From assembly GCA_947178085.1 (NCBI GenBank), contig CAMWWS010000229.1:1-5047 (forward strand): a DNA stretch of 5,047 bases, read 5' to 3'. The position numbers and the translations under genes are program-made. Positions 1 through 5,047 of the stretch are shown piece after piece (within the stretch, counting starts at the first letter, position 1; each line of letters starts with the position of its first letter). The DNA comes from an uncultured Lachnospiraceae bacterium (GTDB lineage Bacteria > Bacillota_A > Clostridia > Lachnospirales > Lachnospiraceae). Below the pieces are notes generated by a model. The model did not search any database. It saw nothing but the letters and a program-made list of their open reading frames with translations, and had not been told where the DNA came from.

Positions 1-141
1 TATGATGAAGGTGGTATTCGGTGGAACGACCCTGATATTGGAATAGATTGGCCGATTGAAGAGGGGATGAAACTGGCGCTGTCAGATAGAGACACAAAAT
101 GGGGCGGTATCAAAGAGTTTACTGAAAAATACCGGAAATAG
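1..141 (+). CDS. rfbC: dTDP-4-dehydrorhamnose 3,5-epimerase, C-terminal end (partial)
   Basis: The window opens inside this gene; reading frame 1 gives 46 codons and a TAG stop at 139-141. The visible tail contains GGIRWNDPDIGIDWP followed by LSDRDTKW, which is the characteristic C-terminal signature of RmlC/RfbC enzymes. The family (usually about 180-190 residues, a cupin fold) epimerises C3 and C5 of dTDP-4-keto-6-deoxyglucose in the cytoplasm, the third step of dTDP-L-rhamnose synthesis. About three quarters of the protein lies upstream of the window, so the active-site His and Tyr cannot be checked. The next gene starts only 23 bases downstream, so the two are probably co-transcribed, implying that the glycan made by this cluster contains rhamnose or that rhamnose genes are stored beside it. 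The family call is secure; the link to the particular polymer is inference. Confidence 0.93.
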   Translation, partial: YDEGGIRWNDPDIGIDWPIEEGMKLALSDRDTKWGGIKEFTEKYRK

Positions 142-164
142 AAGCGGGAGATTTCGTAGAAAAA

Positions 165-1199
165 ATGAGATTTCGTAAGACAAAGAACGCTGACAATACA
201 ATCAAACATTTTTTAATTTCTAAGCCCGCAGCTATTGCTATTTTCTGGGGGCTTGGTTTGATTTTGGCGGTTGTGATGATACTACATCATAATCCGTTAG
301 CGGATCAGGCTACGGAGAACATGAAGAAATCCAGCGGCTGCGCATTGATTGCATTTACCTGTATTATCTTTGCATTGTTTTATGACGGTCTGACAACGAT
401 TCCGACCGAGCTTTTTCAAAGCCGCAGGTTGATTTGGAAACTTTCCAAAAATGATTTTAAAAAACGGTATGCGGGTTCATATCTGGGAATTATATGGGCT
501 ATGGCGCAGCCTGTCGTCACCGTAATTATGTATTGGATAGTATTTGACAGGGTATTCGATACAAGAAGCCAACTGGTGGCAAGCGGAGTTGAAGTGCCAT
601 ATGTGTTGTATTTAACGGCCGGACTTGTGCCGTGGTTTTATTTTACGGAAGCGATTACACAGGGGACTACTGCTCTGTTGGAATATAATTATCTGGTTAA
701 AAAGGTTGTGTTCAATATAAGTATTCTGCCCATCATCAAGGTAATTGCAGCAACCTTTATTCATATATTCTTTGTCTGTATTTTGCTGATTGTTGCAATT
801 GGATACGGATACTATCCCAGTATTTATACTTTACAACTGTTTTATTATAGTTTATGCCTGTTTCTTCTGGTGCTTGGCATGAGTTACTTTACATGTGCGC
901 TGGTCGTTTTCTTCAGGGATCTCCAACCGATTATTAATATAGCGCTGCAGATTGGTATGTGGGCAACTCCGATTTTATGGGATATCTCTATGTTAAAGAC
1001 AGATTCTATGATGGCATTTTTTAAACTGAATCCGTTAGTATATATTGTTAATGGATATCGAAGCGCTATTTATGAAAAAGTATGGTTCTGGGAGCATTTT
1101 TATTCTTCCACCTATTTCTGGATAGTTACGGTAAGTCTGTTCTGCCTGGGGACATTGCTGTTTAAGAAGCTGAGAGTACATTTTGCGGATGTGCTTTAG
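165..1199 (+). CDS. wzm: Wzm-type polysaccharide ABC exporter, permease subunit (ABC-2 family)
   Basis: This 344-residue integral membrane protein is the transmembrane half of an ABC-2 exporter that moves a completed, lipid-linked polysaccharide across the cytoplasmic membrane (Wzm/TagG/RfbA family). The conserved core starts near residue 82 with ELFQSRRLIWKLSKNDFKKR, the amphipathic entry helix, followed by YAGSYLGIIWAMAQP and membrane segments at about 104-127, 147-168, 186-213, 223-250, 258-275 and 313-333. FFRDLQ (249-254) and NPLVYIVNGYR (289-299) are typical family motifs. Family members are usually about 260-270 residues; the extra roughly 80 residues here hold two more hydrophobic segments (about 20-41 and 58-74). 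The ATG at 165 is preceded by CGGGAG at 145-150, a rather long 14-base spacing, but no ATG lies just before the core, so the long form is favoured. Its ATPase partner follows after 17 bases. Gram-positive annotation could equally call it tagG-like or rfbA-like. Confidence 0.92.
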   Translation: MRFRKTKNADNTIKHFLISKPAAIAIFWGLGLILAVVMILHHNPLADQATENMKKSSGCALIAFTCIIFALFYDGLTTIPTELFQSRRLIWKLSKNDFKKRYAGSYLGIIWAMAQPVVTVIMYWIVFDRVFDTRSQLVASGVEVPYVLYLTAGLVPWFYFTEAITQGTTALLEYNYLVKKVVFNISILPIIKVIAATFIHIFFVCILLIVAIGYGYYPSIYTLQLFYYSLCLFLLVLGMSYFTCALVVFFRDLQPIINIALQIGMWATPILWDISMLKTDSMMAFFKLNPLVYIVNGYRSAIYEKVWFWEHFYSSTYFWIVTVSLFCLGTLLFKKLRVHFADVL

Positions 1200-1205
1200 G
1201 GGAGG
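1198..1205 (+). promoter_or_regulatory. Shine-Dalgarno site of the wzt ATPase gene
   Basis: AGGGGAGG overlaps the TAG stop of the permease gene and lies 11 bases before the ATG at 1217. The overlap of stop codon and ribosome site suggests translational coupling of the permease and ATPase, which are needed in equal amounts. It fixes 1217 as the start. Confidence 0.75.
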
Positions 1206-1216
1206 CGTGGTAATAT

Positions 1217-2518
1217 ATGGAAGATGAAAAGATTGCGATTCAGGTAAAAAATCTTGAAAAAGCATACAAACTGTATAATAAGTCCTCTGACAGACTGAAA
1301 GAAACGCTGGGTCTTGGCAGGAAAAAGAGACATACGGAACATTATGCCCTAAAGGGAGTCGATTTGACTATTCATCAAGGTGAAACCGTAGGAATTATTG
1401 GAACAAACGGTTCGGGAAAATCTACGATTTTAAAGATTATAACAGGTGTCTTAAACCCCACGGGTGGTGAGGTTACGGTCAATGGACGAATTTCTGCGCT
1501 CCTTGAGCTCGGTGCAGGTTTTAACATGGAGTATAACGGCATCGAAAATATATATTTGAATGGTACGATGATAGGTTTTTCTGAGAAGGAAATTGACGAA
1601 AAAATGAACGATATTTTGGAGTTCGCCGATATCGGAGAGTATGTCTATCAGCCGGTGAAGACTTATTCCAGCGGTATGTTTGTCAGACTGGCCTTTGCAG
1701 TGGCAATCAATATTGAACCGGAAATTCTTATTGTGGATGAAGCCCTTTCTGTAGGAGATGTTTTTTTTCAGGCAAAATGTTATCACAAATTTGAAGAATT
1801 CAAAAGTATGGGAAAAACCATTGTGTTTGTCAGCCATGATTTAAGCAGTATAAGCAAATACTGCGACAGGGTCGTATTGCTAAATCAAGGTGTGAAGCTC
1901 GGTGAGGGTGAACCGAAAGAAATGATAGACGCATATAAACAGGTATTGGTAGGGCAATATCCAAGTAATTTACATGAAGGAGAGCGTCTTCTGGATGACG
2001 AGCAGATTCGTGAAGCGGCAGCGGGAAAAGCGGGAGCTGCTGGAACGACTGCACCCAGAGATGCCAATGTTAATCCGGAACTATTGGAGTATGGCTCAAA
2101 AAAGGCTGTAATCACTGAATATTTTATAACAGACCAAAATGATAAAAGGTCTTCGGCGATTCTCAAGGGAGACAGTTTTCATATTCATATGAAGGTGGAA
2201 ATGGCGGAGGACATTGCTGCCCCTGTGTTTGCCTTTACGATTAAGGATATCAGGGGTACAGAAATTACAGGTACCAACACAATGTTTGAAAAGACATTTT
2301 TGGAGCCGGTTAAGGCGGGCGACACTAAAGAAATAATTTTTACACAGGAAATGAATCTTCAGGGCGGGGAATATCTTCTTTCCCTCGGCGTTACCGGATA
2401 TGAAGGCGACGATTTTACAGTCTACCACAGACTATATGATGTCCTGAACCTGACAGTTATTTCGGATAAAGATACAGTGGGCTTCTATGATATGAACTCT
2501 AAGATAGAAATAATATAA
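1217..2518 (+). CDS. wzt: Wzt-type polysaccharide ABC exporter, ATP-binding subunit with C-terminal glycan-binding domain
   Basis: This 433-residue cytoplasmic ATPase powers export through the neighbouring permease. The nucleotide-binding domain spans roughly residues 5-245: Walker A GTNGSGKST (62-70, K68), the Wzt-type ELGAGF segment at the Q-loop position (97-102), signature YSSGM (150-154), Walker B ILIVDEAL (170-177, D174 and E175), D-loop SVGD (178-181) and switch H207 in VSHD. All catalytic residues are present. An Ala/Gly-rich linker (about 265-283) leads to a beta-rich domain (about 290-433) resembling Wzt_C. That domain is absent from simple TagH/KpsT-like ATPases, and in E. coli O9a it binds the modified non-reducing end of the O-chain before export. 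Here it would be expected to read a chain end, perhaps one modified by the methyltransferase-kinase encoded next. The ligand cannot be deduced from sequence. ATPase role very sure; end-recognition role likely. Confidence 0.95.
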   Translation: MEDEKIAIQVKNLEKAYKLYNKSSDRLKETLGLGRKKRHTEHYALKGVDLTIHQGETVGIIGTNGSGKSTILKIITGVLNPTGGEVTVNGRISALLELGAGFNMEYNGIENIYLNGTMIGFSEKEIDEKMNDILEFADIGEYVYQPVKTYSSGMFVRLAFAVAINIEPEILIVDEALSVGDVFFQAKCYHKFEEFKSMGKTIVFVSHDLSSISKYCDRVVLLNQGVKLGEGEPKEMIDAYKQVLVGQYPSNLHEGERLLDDEQIREAAAGKAGAAGTTAPRDANVNPELLEYGSKKAVITEYFITDQNDKRSSAILKGDSFHIHMKVEMAEDIAAPVFAFTIKDIRGTEITGTNTMFEKTFLEPVKAGDTKEIIFTQEMNLQGGEYLLSLGVTGYEGDDFTVYHRLYDVLNLTVISDKDTVGFYDMNSKIEII

Positions 2519-2521
2519 GGT

Positions 2522-2526
2522 AATGA
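2522..2526. repeat. Possible target-site duplication, left copy (AATGA)
   Basis: AATGA directly abuts the left end of the 122-bp inverted-repeat element, and the same five bases directly abut its right end. This is what a 5-bp duplication made on transposon insertion would look like. A caution is that AATGA occurs again nearby at 2659-2663, so the match could partly reflect local composition. Confidence 0.6.
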
Positions 2527-2549
2527 GGATATTCTGACAATATCTTCTG
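2527..2549 (+). repeat. Left terminal inverted repeat of the 122-bp element
   Basis: These 23 bases match the reverse complement of 2626-2648 without a mismatch; the match stops at the next base inward. The arm is itself palindromic: GATATT (2528-2533), CTGAC spacer, AATATC (2539-2544), so each end could bind a dimeric protein. Confidence 0.92.
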
Positions 2550-2625
2550 TTCAAATCCCATTGCGCCAAGCACTCCACTGAGCCCGAAAAGATGGTCTCA
2601 GTTACGTGGCACAGAGGGCTTTTCG

Positions 2626-2648
2626 CAGAAGATATTGTCAGAATATCC
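2626..2648 (-). repeat. Right terminal inverted repeat of the 122-bp element
   Basis: This is the exact 23-base inverted copy of 2527-2549, carrying the same internal GATATT/AATATC palindrome around a 5-base spacer (GTCAG on this strand). It ends immediately before the right AATGA copy. Confidence 0.92.
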
Positions 2649-2653
2649 AATGA
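2649..2653. repeat. Possible target-site duplication, right copy (AATGA)
   Basis: This is the second AATGA, abutting the right terminal repeat. Together with 2522-2526 it gives a perfect 5-bp direct repeat at the expected position for a transposition footprint. Confidence 0.6.
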
Positions 2654-2666
2654 ACGTTAATGAGAT

Positions 2667-2674
2667 AGGTGGAG
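2667..2674 (+). promoter_or_regulatory. Shine-Dalgarno site of the methyltransferase-kinase gene
   Basis: AGGTGGAG lies just upstream of the ATG at 2676, with its first AGG 6 bases from the start codon, which is close but workable. The next in-frame ATG (2697) has no comparable site, so 2676 is preferred. The site lies 18 bases beyond the 122-bp hairpin element and is not sequestered in its stem. Confidence 0.65.
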
Positions 2675-2675
2675 T

Positions 2676-4880
2676 ATGGAAGACAGAAAGCAAGATATGA
2701 TTGAAGAGATTGGGAAAATAAAGCTGAATCTGGCACATTATCCCGGTGAGGATTATTACTGTGACGGTGAAATTGAAAATGAACTGCTTGAGATTACCAG
2801 GAATTATTCCGAAGTGGAATATCAGCGTATAATAGAAGAGAGAAGAAGCTGGCCCATTCTTTACCATTTATCTTCAATGCGTGAGAATATTGTGGAATGG
2901 CTTCCGATTGACAAAAGCATGAAAGTATTGGAAATCGGTTCGGGCTGTGGCGCTATTACTGGAGTTCTTGCTAGAAAAGCAGGTGAAGTGACCTGTATTG
3001 AACTGTCCAAGAAGAGAAGCATGATAAATGCGTACAGACATATGGACTGTGACAATGTCACGATTCATGTCGGCAACTTTCAGGATATAGAGTCAAACCT
3101 TCCATGTGATTATGACTATATCTGCCTGATTGGCGTATTTGAGTATGGACAGGCATATATTAACTCTGAGCAGCCCTATGAAGATTTTCTGCGGATTGTT
3201 TCAAAACATATAAAAAATGACGGTCATATAGTAATTGCTATTGAGAATAAGCTGGGATTAAAATATTGGGCAGGCTGTAAAGAGGACCATCTGGGAACGT
3301 GGTTTGATAGTCTGGAGGACTATCCTAAGGGCGGCGCGGTCAGAACATTTACTAAAGACGGACTATTAAAAACCGCTCAAAATTGTGGCTTTTCTGATGT
3401 GTTCATGTATTATCCGTATCCGGACTATAAATTTATGACAACTCTATATTCGGATGAGCGTTTGCCAAAGTCAGGAGAACTATCTGCGAACATTCGCAAT
3501 TTTGACAGAGACAGGATGCAGTTATTTGATGAAAAGCTGGTATTTGATACACTAATCAAGGAAGGGCAGTTTCCTCTGTTTTCCAACTCTTACATGATGT
3601 TATTGGGACCTGAAATGAATATAAAATATGCTAAGTATTCTAATGACAGGGCTGATGACTATAAAATAAAAACACTTGTTACCCATAATGAAATCAATGG
3701 TAATATAGTTAGACAAGTAGAAAAACATGCGTTATCTAATGCGGCGCGCGAGCATATAATACAGATGCAGCAGGCATATGAAGGTCTGACTGAGAGATTC
3801 ATGGGTGGAAAGCTTTTTATCAATAGATGTGGTTTGGCAGAAACGCCGGATAAGTTGCAAAAAGACGGTGATAAAGATATATTTGCAGCATTTGAGTATC
3901 TGGAAGGCAGAACTTTGGAAGAACTCCTGGATGAGTGTCTGGCTGGGAATGATATGGAAAAATTTCATGCGTTATTCGATGAGTATCTGGAATGCATTTC
4001 CTATAATGAGGATATGCCGGTGACAGACTATGATTTGATATTCTCAAATATTCTGGTTTCTCAGGATGGAAAGTGGCATGTCATAGATTATGAATGGACT
4101 TTTGCAAAGCAAATAGAAACTAAAGAAATTGCATTTCGGGCAGTCTATTGCTACCTGTTGGAAAATGAAAAGAGAAATAAACTGGATTTTGATTTCATTC
4201 TGGACAAGCTGAATGTTACGCAGGAGGATGCCGAAAATTTTAGGCATAATGAAAAGGAATTTCAGAAGTATGTAACTGAAAGAAAAAGATCTATGATTGA
4301 AATCAGAGACATAATCGGACAGCCTGTCTATAGTGTTGAAAGTTTGATTGAAGAAAAAGTTGCTGAAAAGCAGAAGAGCAGATTACAGATTTATGAAGAT
4401 ATGGGAGAAGGATTTTCGGAGCAGAATTCCTTTTTTCCTGACGAATTGCCTCTAAAAAAGATACTTGCGGAGGATTCATATACTGAAGAGGGCTTTGATG
4501 GAGAACCATTTGCAGAAGAATCATTTAAGGAAGATTCACATACAAAGGAATTCCGTATAAAGATAAAAGCAGGAAGAAAAGCTCTTAGAATAGACCCATG
4601 CAGCGACTATTGTATAGTATGGCTGAGGGAAATAAAGTGGAATGATACGGCGATTCCATTAAAAAGTAAATGTATATCTATGAACGGATTCTGGATAGGA
4701 GATGGTATTTATGCATTTGACACGGATGATCCGGGCATCACAATACAATTATCCGAGGCTGAGCAGCGACAGGAGAATTTCCTACAGGTATCTATGCAGG
4801 TAAGCAGAATGCCGAAGGAAACCGTGGAACATATGCATAAAAAGGAAAGCGGAGGTCTTTCAGCACTGTGGAACAGGTGA
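2676..4880 (+). CDS. Bifunctional SAM methyltransferase / kinase-like protein, possible glycan chain-end modifier (WbdD-like architecture)
   Basis: This is a 734-residue soluble multidomain protein with no signal peptide. The N-terminal class I methyltransferase (about 55-255) shows SAM motif I VLEIGSGCGAIT (84-95), acidic ribose-binding E109 in CIELSKKR, GNFQDI (133-138) and YDYICLIGVFEY (146-157), then AIENKLGLKYWAG and YYPYPDYKF, which I associate with clostridial polysaccharide-cluster methyltransferases. A kinase-like domain (about 300-500) follows: hinge-like FEYLEGRTLEELL (406-418), catalytic-loop-like DYDLIFSNILV (451-461, D453 and N458) and metal-binding-like VIDYEW (469-474, D471), as in APH/choline-kinase folds; the usual catalytic-loop His is missing. 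Then come a charged helical region (about 535-575), an acidic linker with degenerate repeats (597-626) and a beta-rich domain (about 624-713). The domain order and Wzm/Wzt context suggest capping of the chain end, as E. coli WbdD does. Methyltransferase is sure, kinase fold likely, capping role inferred. The C-terminus may be altered by a frame disruption. Confidence 0.85.
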   Translation: MEDRKQDMIEEIGKIKLNLAHYPGEDYYCDGEIENELLEITRNYSEVEYQRIIEERRSWPILYHLSSMRENIVEWLPIDKSMKVLEIGSGCGAITGVLARKAGEVTCIELSKKRSMINAYRHMDCDNVTIHVGNFQDIESNLPCDYDYICLIGVFEYGQAYINSEQPYEDFLRIVSKHIKNDGHIVIAIENKLGLKYWAGCKEDHLGTWFDSLEDYPKGGAVRTFTKDGLLKTAQNCGFSDVFMYYPYPDYKFMTTLYSDERLPKSGELSANIRNFDRDRMQLFDEKLVFDTLIKEGQFPLFSNSYMMLLGPEMNIKYAKYSNDRADDYKIKTLVTHNEINGNIVRQVEKHALSNAAREHIIQMQQAYEGLTERFMGGKLFINRCGLAETPDKLQKDGDKDIFAAFEYLEGRTLEELLDECLAGNDMEKFHALFDEYLECISYNEDMPVTDYDLIFSNILVSQDGKWHVIDYEWTFAKQIETKEIAFRAVYCYLLENEKRNKLDFDFILDKLNVTQEDAENFRHNEKEFQKYVTERKRSMIEIRDIIGQPVYSVESLIEEKVAEKQKSRLQIYEDMGEGFSEQNSFFPDELPLKKILAEDSYTEEGFDGEPFAEESFKEDSHTKEFRIKIKAGRKALRIDPCSDYCIVWLREIKWNDTAIPLKSKCISMNGFWIGDGIYAFDTDDPGITIQLSEAEQRQENFLQVSMQVSRMPKETVEHMHKKESGGLSALWNR

Positions 4881-4915
4881 TTGAAACGGTTAAAAGATTT
4901 GTAGAAGATTTGTAA
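4841..4915 (+). other. Probable out-of-frame 3' tail of the methyltransferase-kinase gene (-1 frame)
   Basis: The annotated protein ends in the uncharacteristic string GGLSALWNR at TGA 4878-4880. In the -1 frame the same region reads on as FSTVEQVIETVKRFVEDL and stops at TAA 4913-4915. This tail is amphipathic, with hydrophobic residues at heptad-like spacing, and looks like a natural helix. The -1 frame is closed by TAA at 4838-4840, so any shift must fall after that, between about 4841 and 4877. With the tail included, the gap to the next start is 19 bases, like the other gaps in the operon, instead of 54. A one-base indel, a sequencing error or ribosomal slippage could explain it. The A-run at 4839-4843 (AAA AAG in frame) lacks the sixth A of an ideal slippery heptamer. 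A chance open stretch remains possible. Confidence 0.4.
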
Positions 4916-4918
4916 TAG

Positions 4919-4924
4919 AAAGGA
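4919..4924 (+). promoter_or_regulatory. Shine-Dalgarno site of the last, truncated gene
   Basis: AAAGGA lies 10 bases before a GTG at 4935. The in-frame TTG at 4926 is only one base from this site and is therefore unlikely to be the start, so the site selects the GTG. Confidence 0.6.
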
Positions 4925-4934
4925 CTTGCTAACT

Positions 4935-5047
4935 GTGGCTACTTTGAAACAAAGTGTAAAACAGCTCTTGATTAATAGGCAGCACAAGTGTTATCAAAAA
5001 GAGGTTGTAAAGAAAAATCTGACTTATTATGACGCATGGATTAGGTC
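4935..5047 (+). CDS. N-terminus of a probable glycosyltransferase (partial)
   Basis: An open frame begins with GTG at 4935 and runs through 37 codons to the window edge without a stop. It encodes MATLKQSVKQLLINRQ and then a basic helical stretch ending in LTYYDAWIR. Aromatic-Asp-x-Trp-Ile-Arg strings of this kind commonly precede the catalytic domain in clostridial family 2 glycosyltransferases of rhamnan and related clusters, which is the basis for the call. No catalytic motif (such as the first beta strand or DxD) is inside the window, so the product is tentative. It follows the methyltransferase-kinase gene by 54 bases, or 19 if that gene really ends at 4915, and is probably in the same operon, consistent with a role in building the exported chain. 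The non-ATG start is supported by a ribosome site but could be revised. Confidence 0.55.
   Translation, partial: MATLKQSVKQLLINRQHKCYQKEVVKKNLTYYDAWIR

Larger units (their letters stand above)
2527..2648. mobile_element. MITE-like 122-bp inverted-repeat element between wzt and the methyltransferase-kinase gene
   Basis: The element has perfect 23-bp terminal inverted repeats (2527-2549 and 2626-2648) around a 76-bp centre with no plausible coding sequence, and is bounded on both sides by AATGA. The centre continues the palindrome imperfectly: AAA, CCC, TG and GCCA blocks of the left side (about 2553-2568) pair with the right side (about 2607-2622). It ends in an apical hairpin, ACTGAGCCC (2577-2585) with GGTCTCAGT (2594-2602), one mismatch and an 8-base loop. 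Removing the element and one AATGA leaves a 30-base gap between the genes, close to the 23- and 17-base gaps upstream, which fits a late insertion into a compact operon. Transcribed, it would form a very long hairpin; there is no T-tract, so it is not a standard terminator. The mobilising transposase family is unknown to me. A recombinase-invertible segment is the main alternative. Confidence 0.7.

Noticed and set aside
1451..2428. Reverse-strand open frames opposite the wzt gene
   Set aside because: The + strand has a complete ABC ATPase with every motif intact; the antisense translations are low-complexity-like with no family motifs.
2550..2625. Promoter inside the centre of the inverted-repeat element
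   Set aside because: TTGCGC at 2561 could be a weak -35, but no TATAAT-like -10 follows at a suitable distance, and none was seen on the other strand.
2527..2648. Long hairpin as a rho-independent terminator
   Set aside because: The stem is far longer than usual, is not GC-rich at its base and has no following T-tract; downstream genes also appear to belong to the same operon.
2432..2867. Reverse-strand open frames across the intergenic element (2432-2650 and 2598-2867)
   Set aside because: They run through inverted-repeat DNA and antisense to well-supported genes, have no ribosome site or recognisable protein features, and are explained as shadows.
3805..4047. Overlapping + and - strand open frames inside the methyltransferase-kinase gene
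   Set aside because: They lie in other frames of a continuous 734-codon gene whose kinase-like motifs fall in the same stretch; they show no ribosome site.
4838..4850. Programmed -1 frameshift site
   Set aside because: The sequence reads T AAA AAG, lacking the sixth A of the A AAA AAG slippery heptamer, and no clear downstream stimulatory stem was seen; a simple indel or sequencing error is more likely.
4868..4915. Independent small gene starting at GTG 4868 after GGAGG (4851-4855)
   Set aside because: It would encode only 15 residues; it is better explained as the out-of-frame tail of the preceding gene.

Overview
The window looks like a stretch of a surface-polysaccharide gene cluster from a low-to-moderate GC Gram-positive bacterium, most likely a member of the Clostridia (Lachnospiraceae-like). 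This placement is inferred from codon use, the strong purine-rich ribosome binding sites and the style of the methyltransferase/kinase protein; no rRNA or other marker is present. All genes are on the + strand, closely spaced, and read as one operon.

Layout: (1) 1-141, the last 46 codons of dTDP-4-dehydrorhamnose 3,5-epimerase (RfbC/RmlC), the dTDP-L-rhamnose pathway. (2) 165-1199, a Wzm-type ABC-2 polysaccharide export permease with an unusual N-terminal pair of extra membrane segments. (3) 1217-2518, a Wzt-type ATPase with a C-terminal domain of the kind that recognises the end of a finished glycan. (4) 2519-2675, a 157-base gap almost filled by a 122-bp element: 23-bp perfect terminal inverted repeats, a 76-bp imperfectly palindromic centre and a flanking 5-bp direct repeat AATGA. 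It looks like a MITE. (5) 2676-4880, a 734-residue protein joining a class I SAM methyltransferase to a kinase-like (APH/choline-kinase fold) domain, an acidic linker and a beta-rich C-terminal domain. (6) 4935-5047, the start of another gene, probably a glycosyltransferase, cut by the window edge.

How they may work together: RfbC supplies the rhamnose donor, glycosyltransferases build the chain in the cytoplasm, and Wzm/Wzt export it. The methyltransferase-kinase next to a Wzt with a C-terminal binding domain recalls the WbdD/Wzt/Wzm system of E. coli O9a, where WbdD phosphorylates and methylates the chain end and the Wzt C-terminal domain reads that cap. A similar cap-and-export mechanism in a Gram-positive organism is the most interesting hypothesis here, but it is inference.

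Secondary points of interest are the MITE-like element inside the operon, a probable -1 frame disruption at the 3' end of the methyltransferase-kinase gene, and the extra N-terminal membrane hairpin of the permease. No tRNA, rRNA, CRISPR array, clear promoter or rho-independent terminator was seen.
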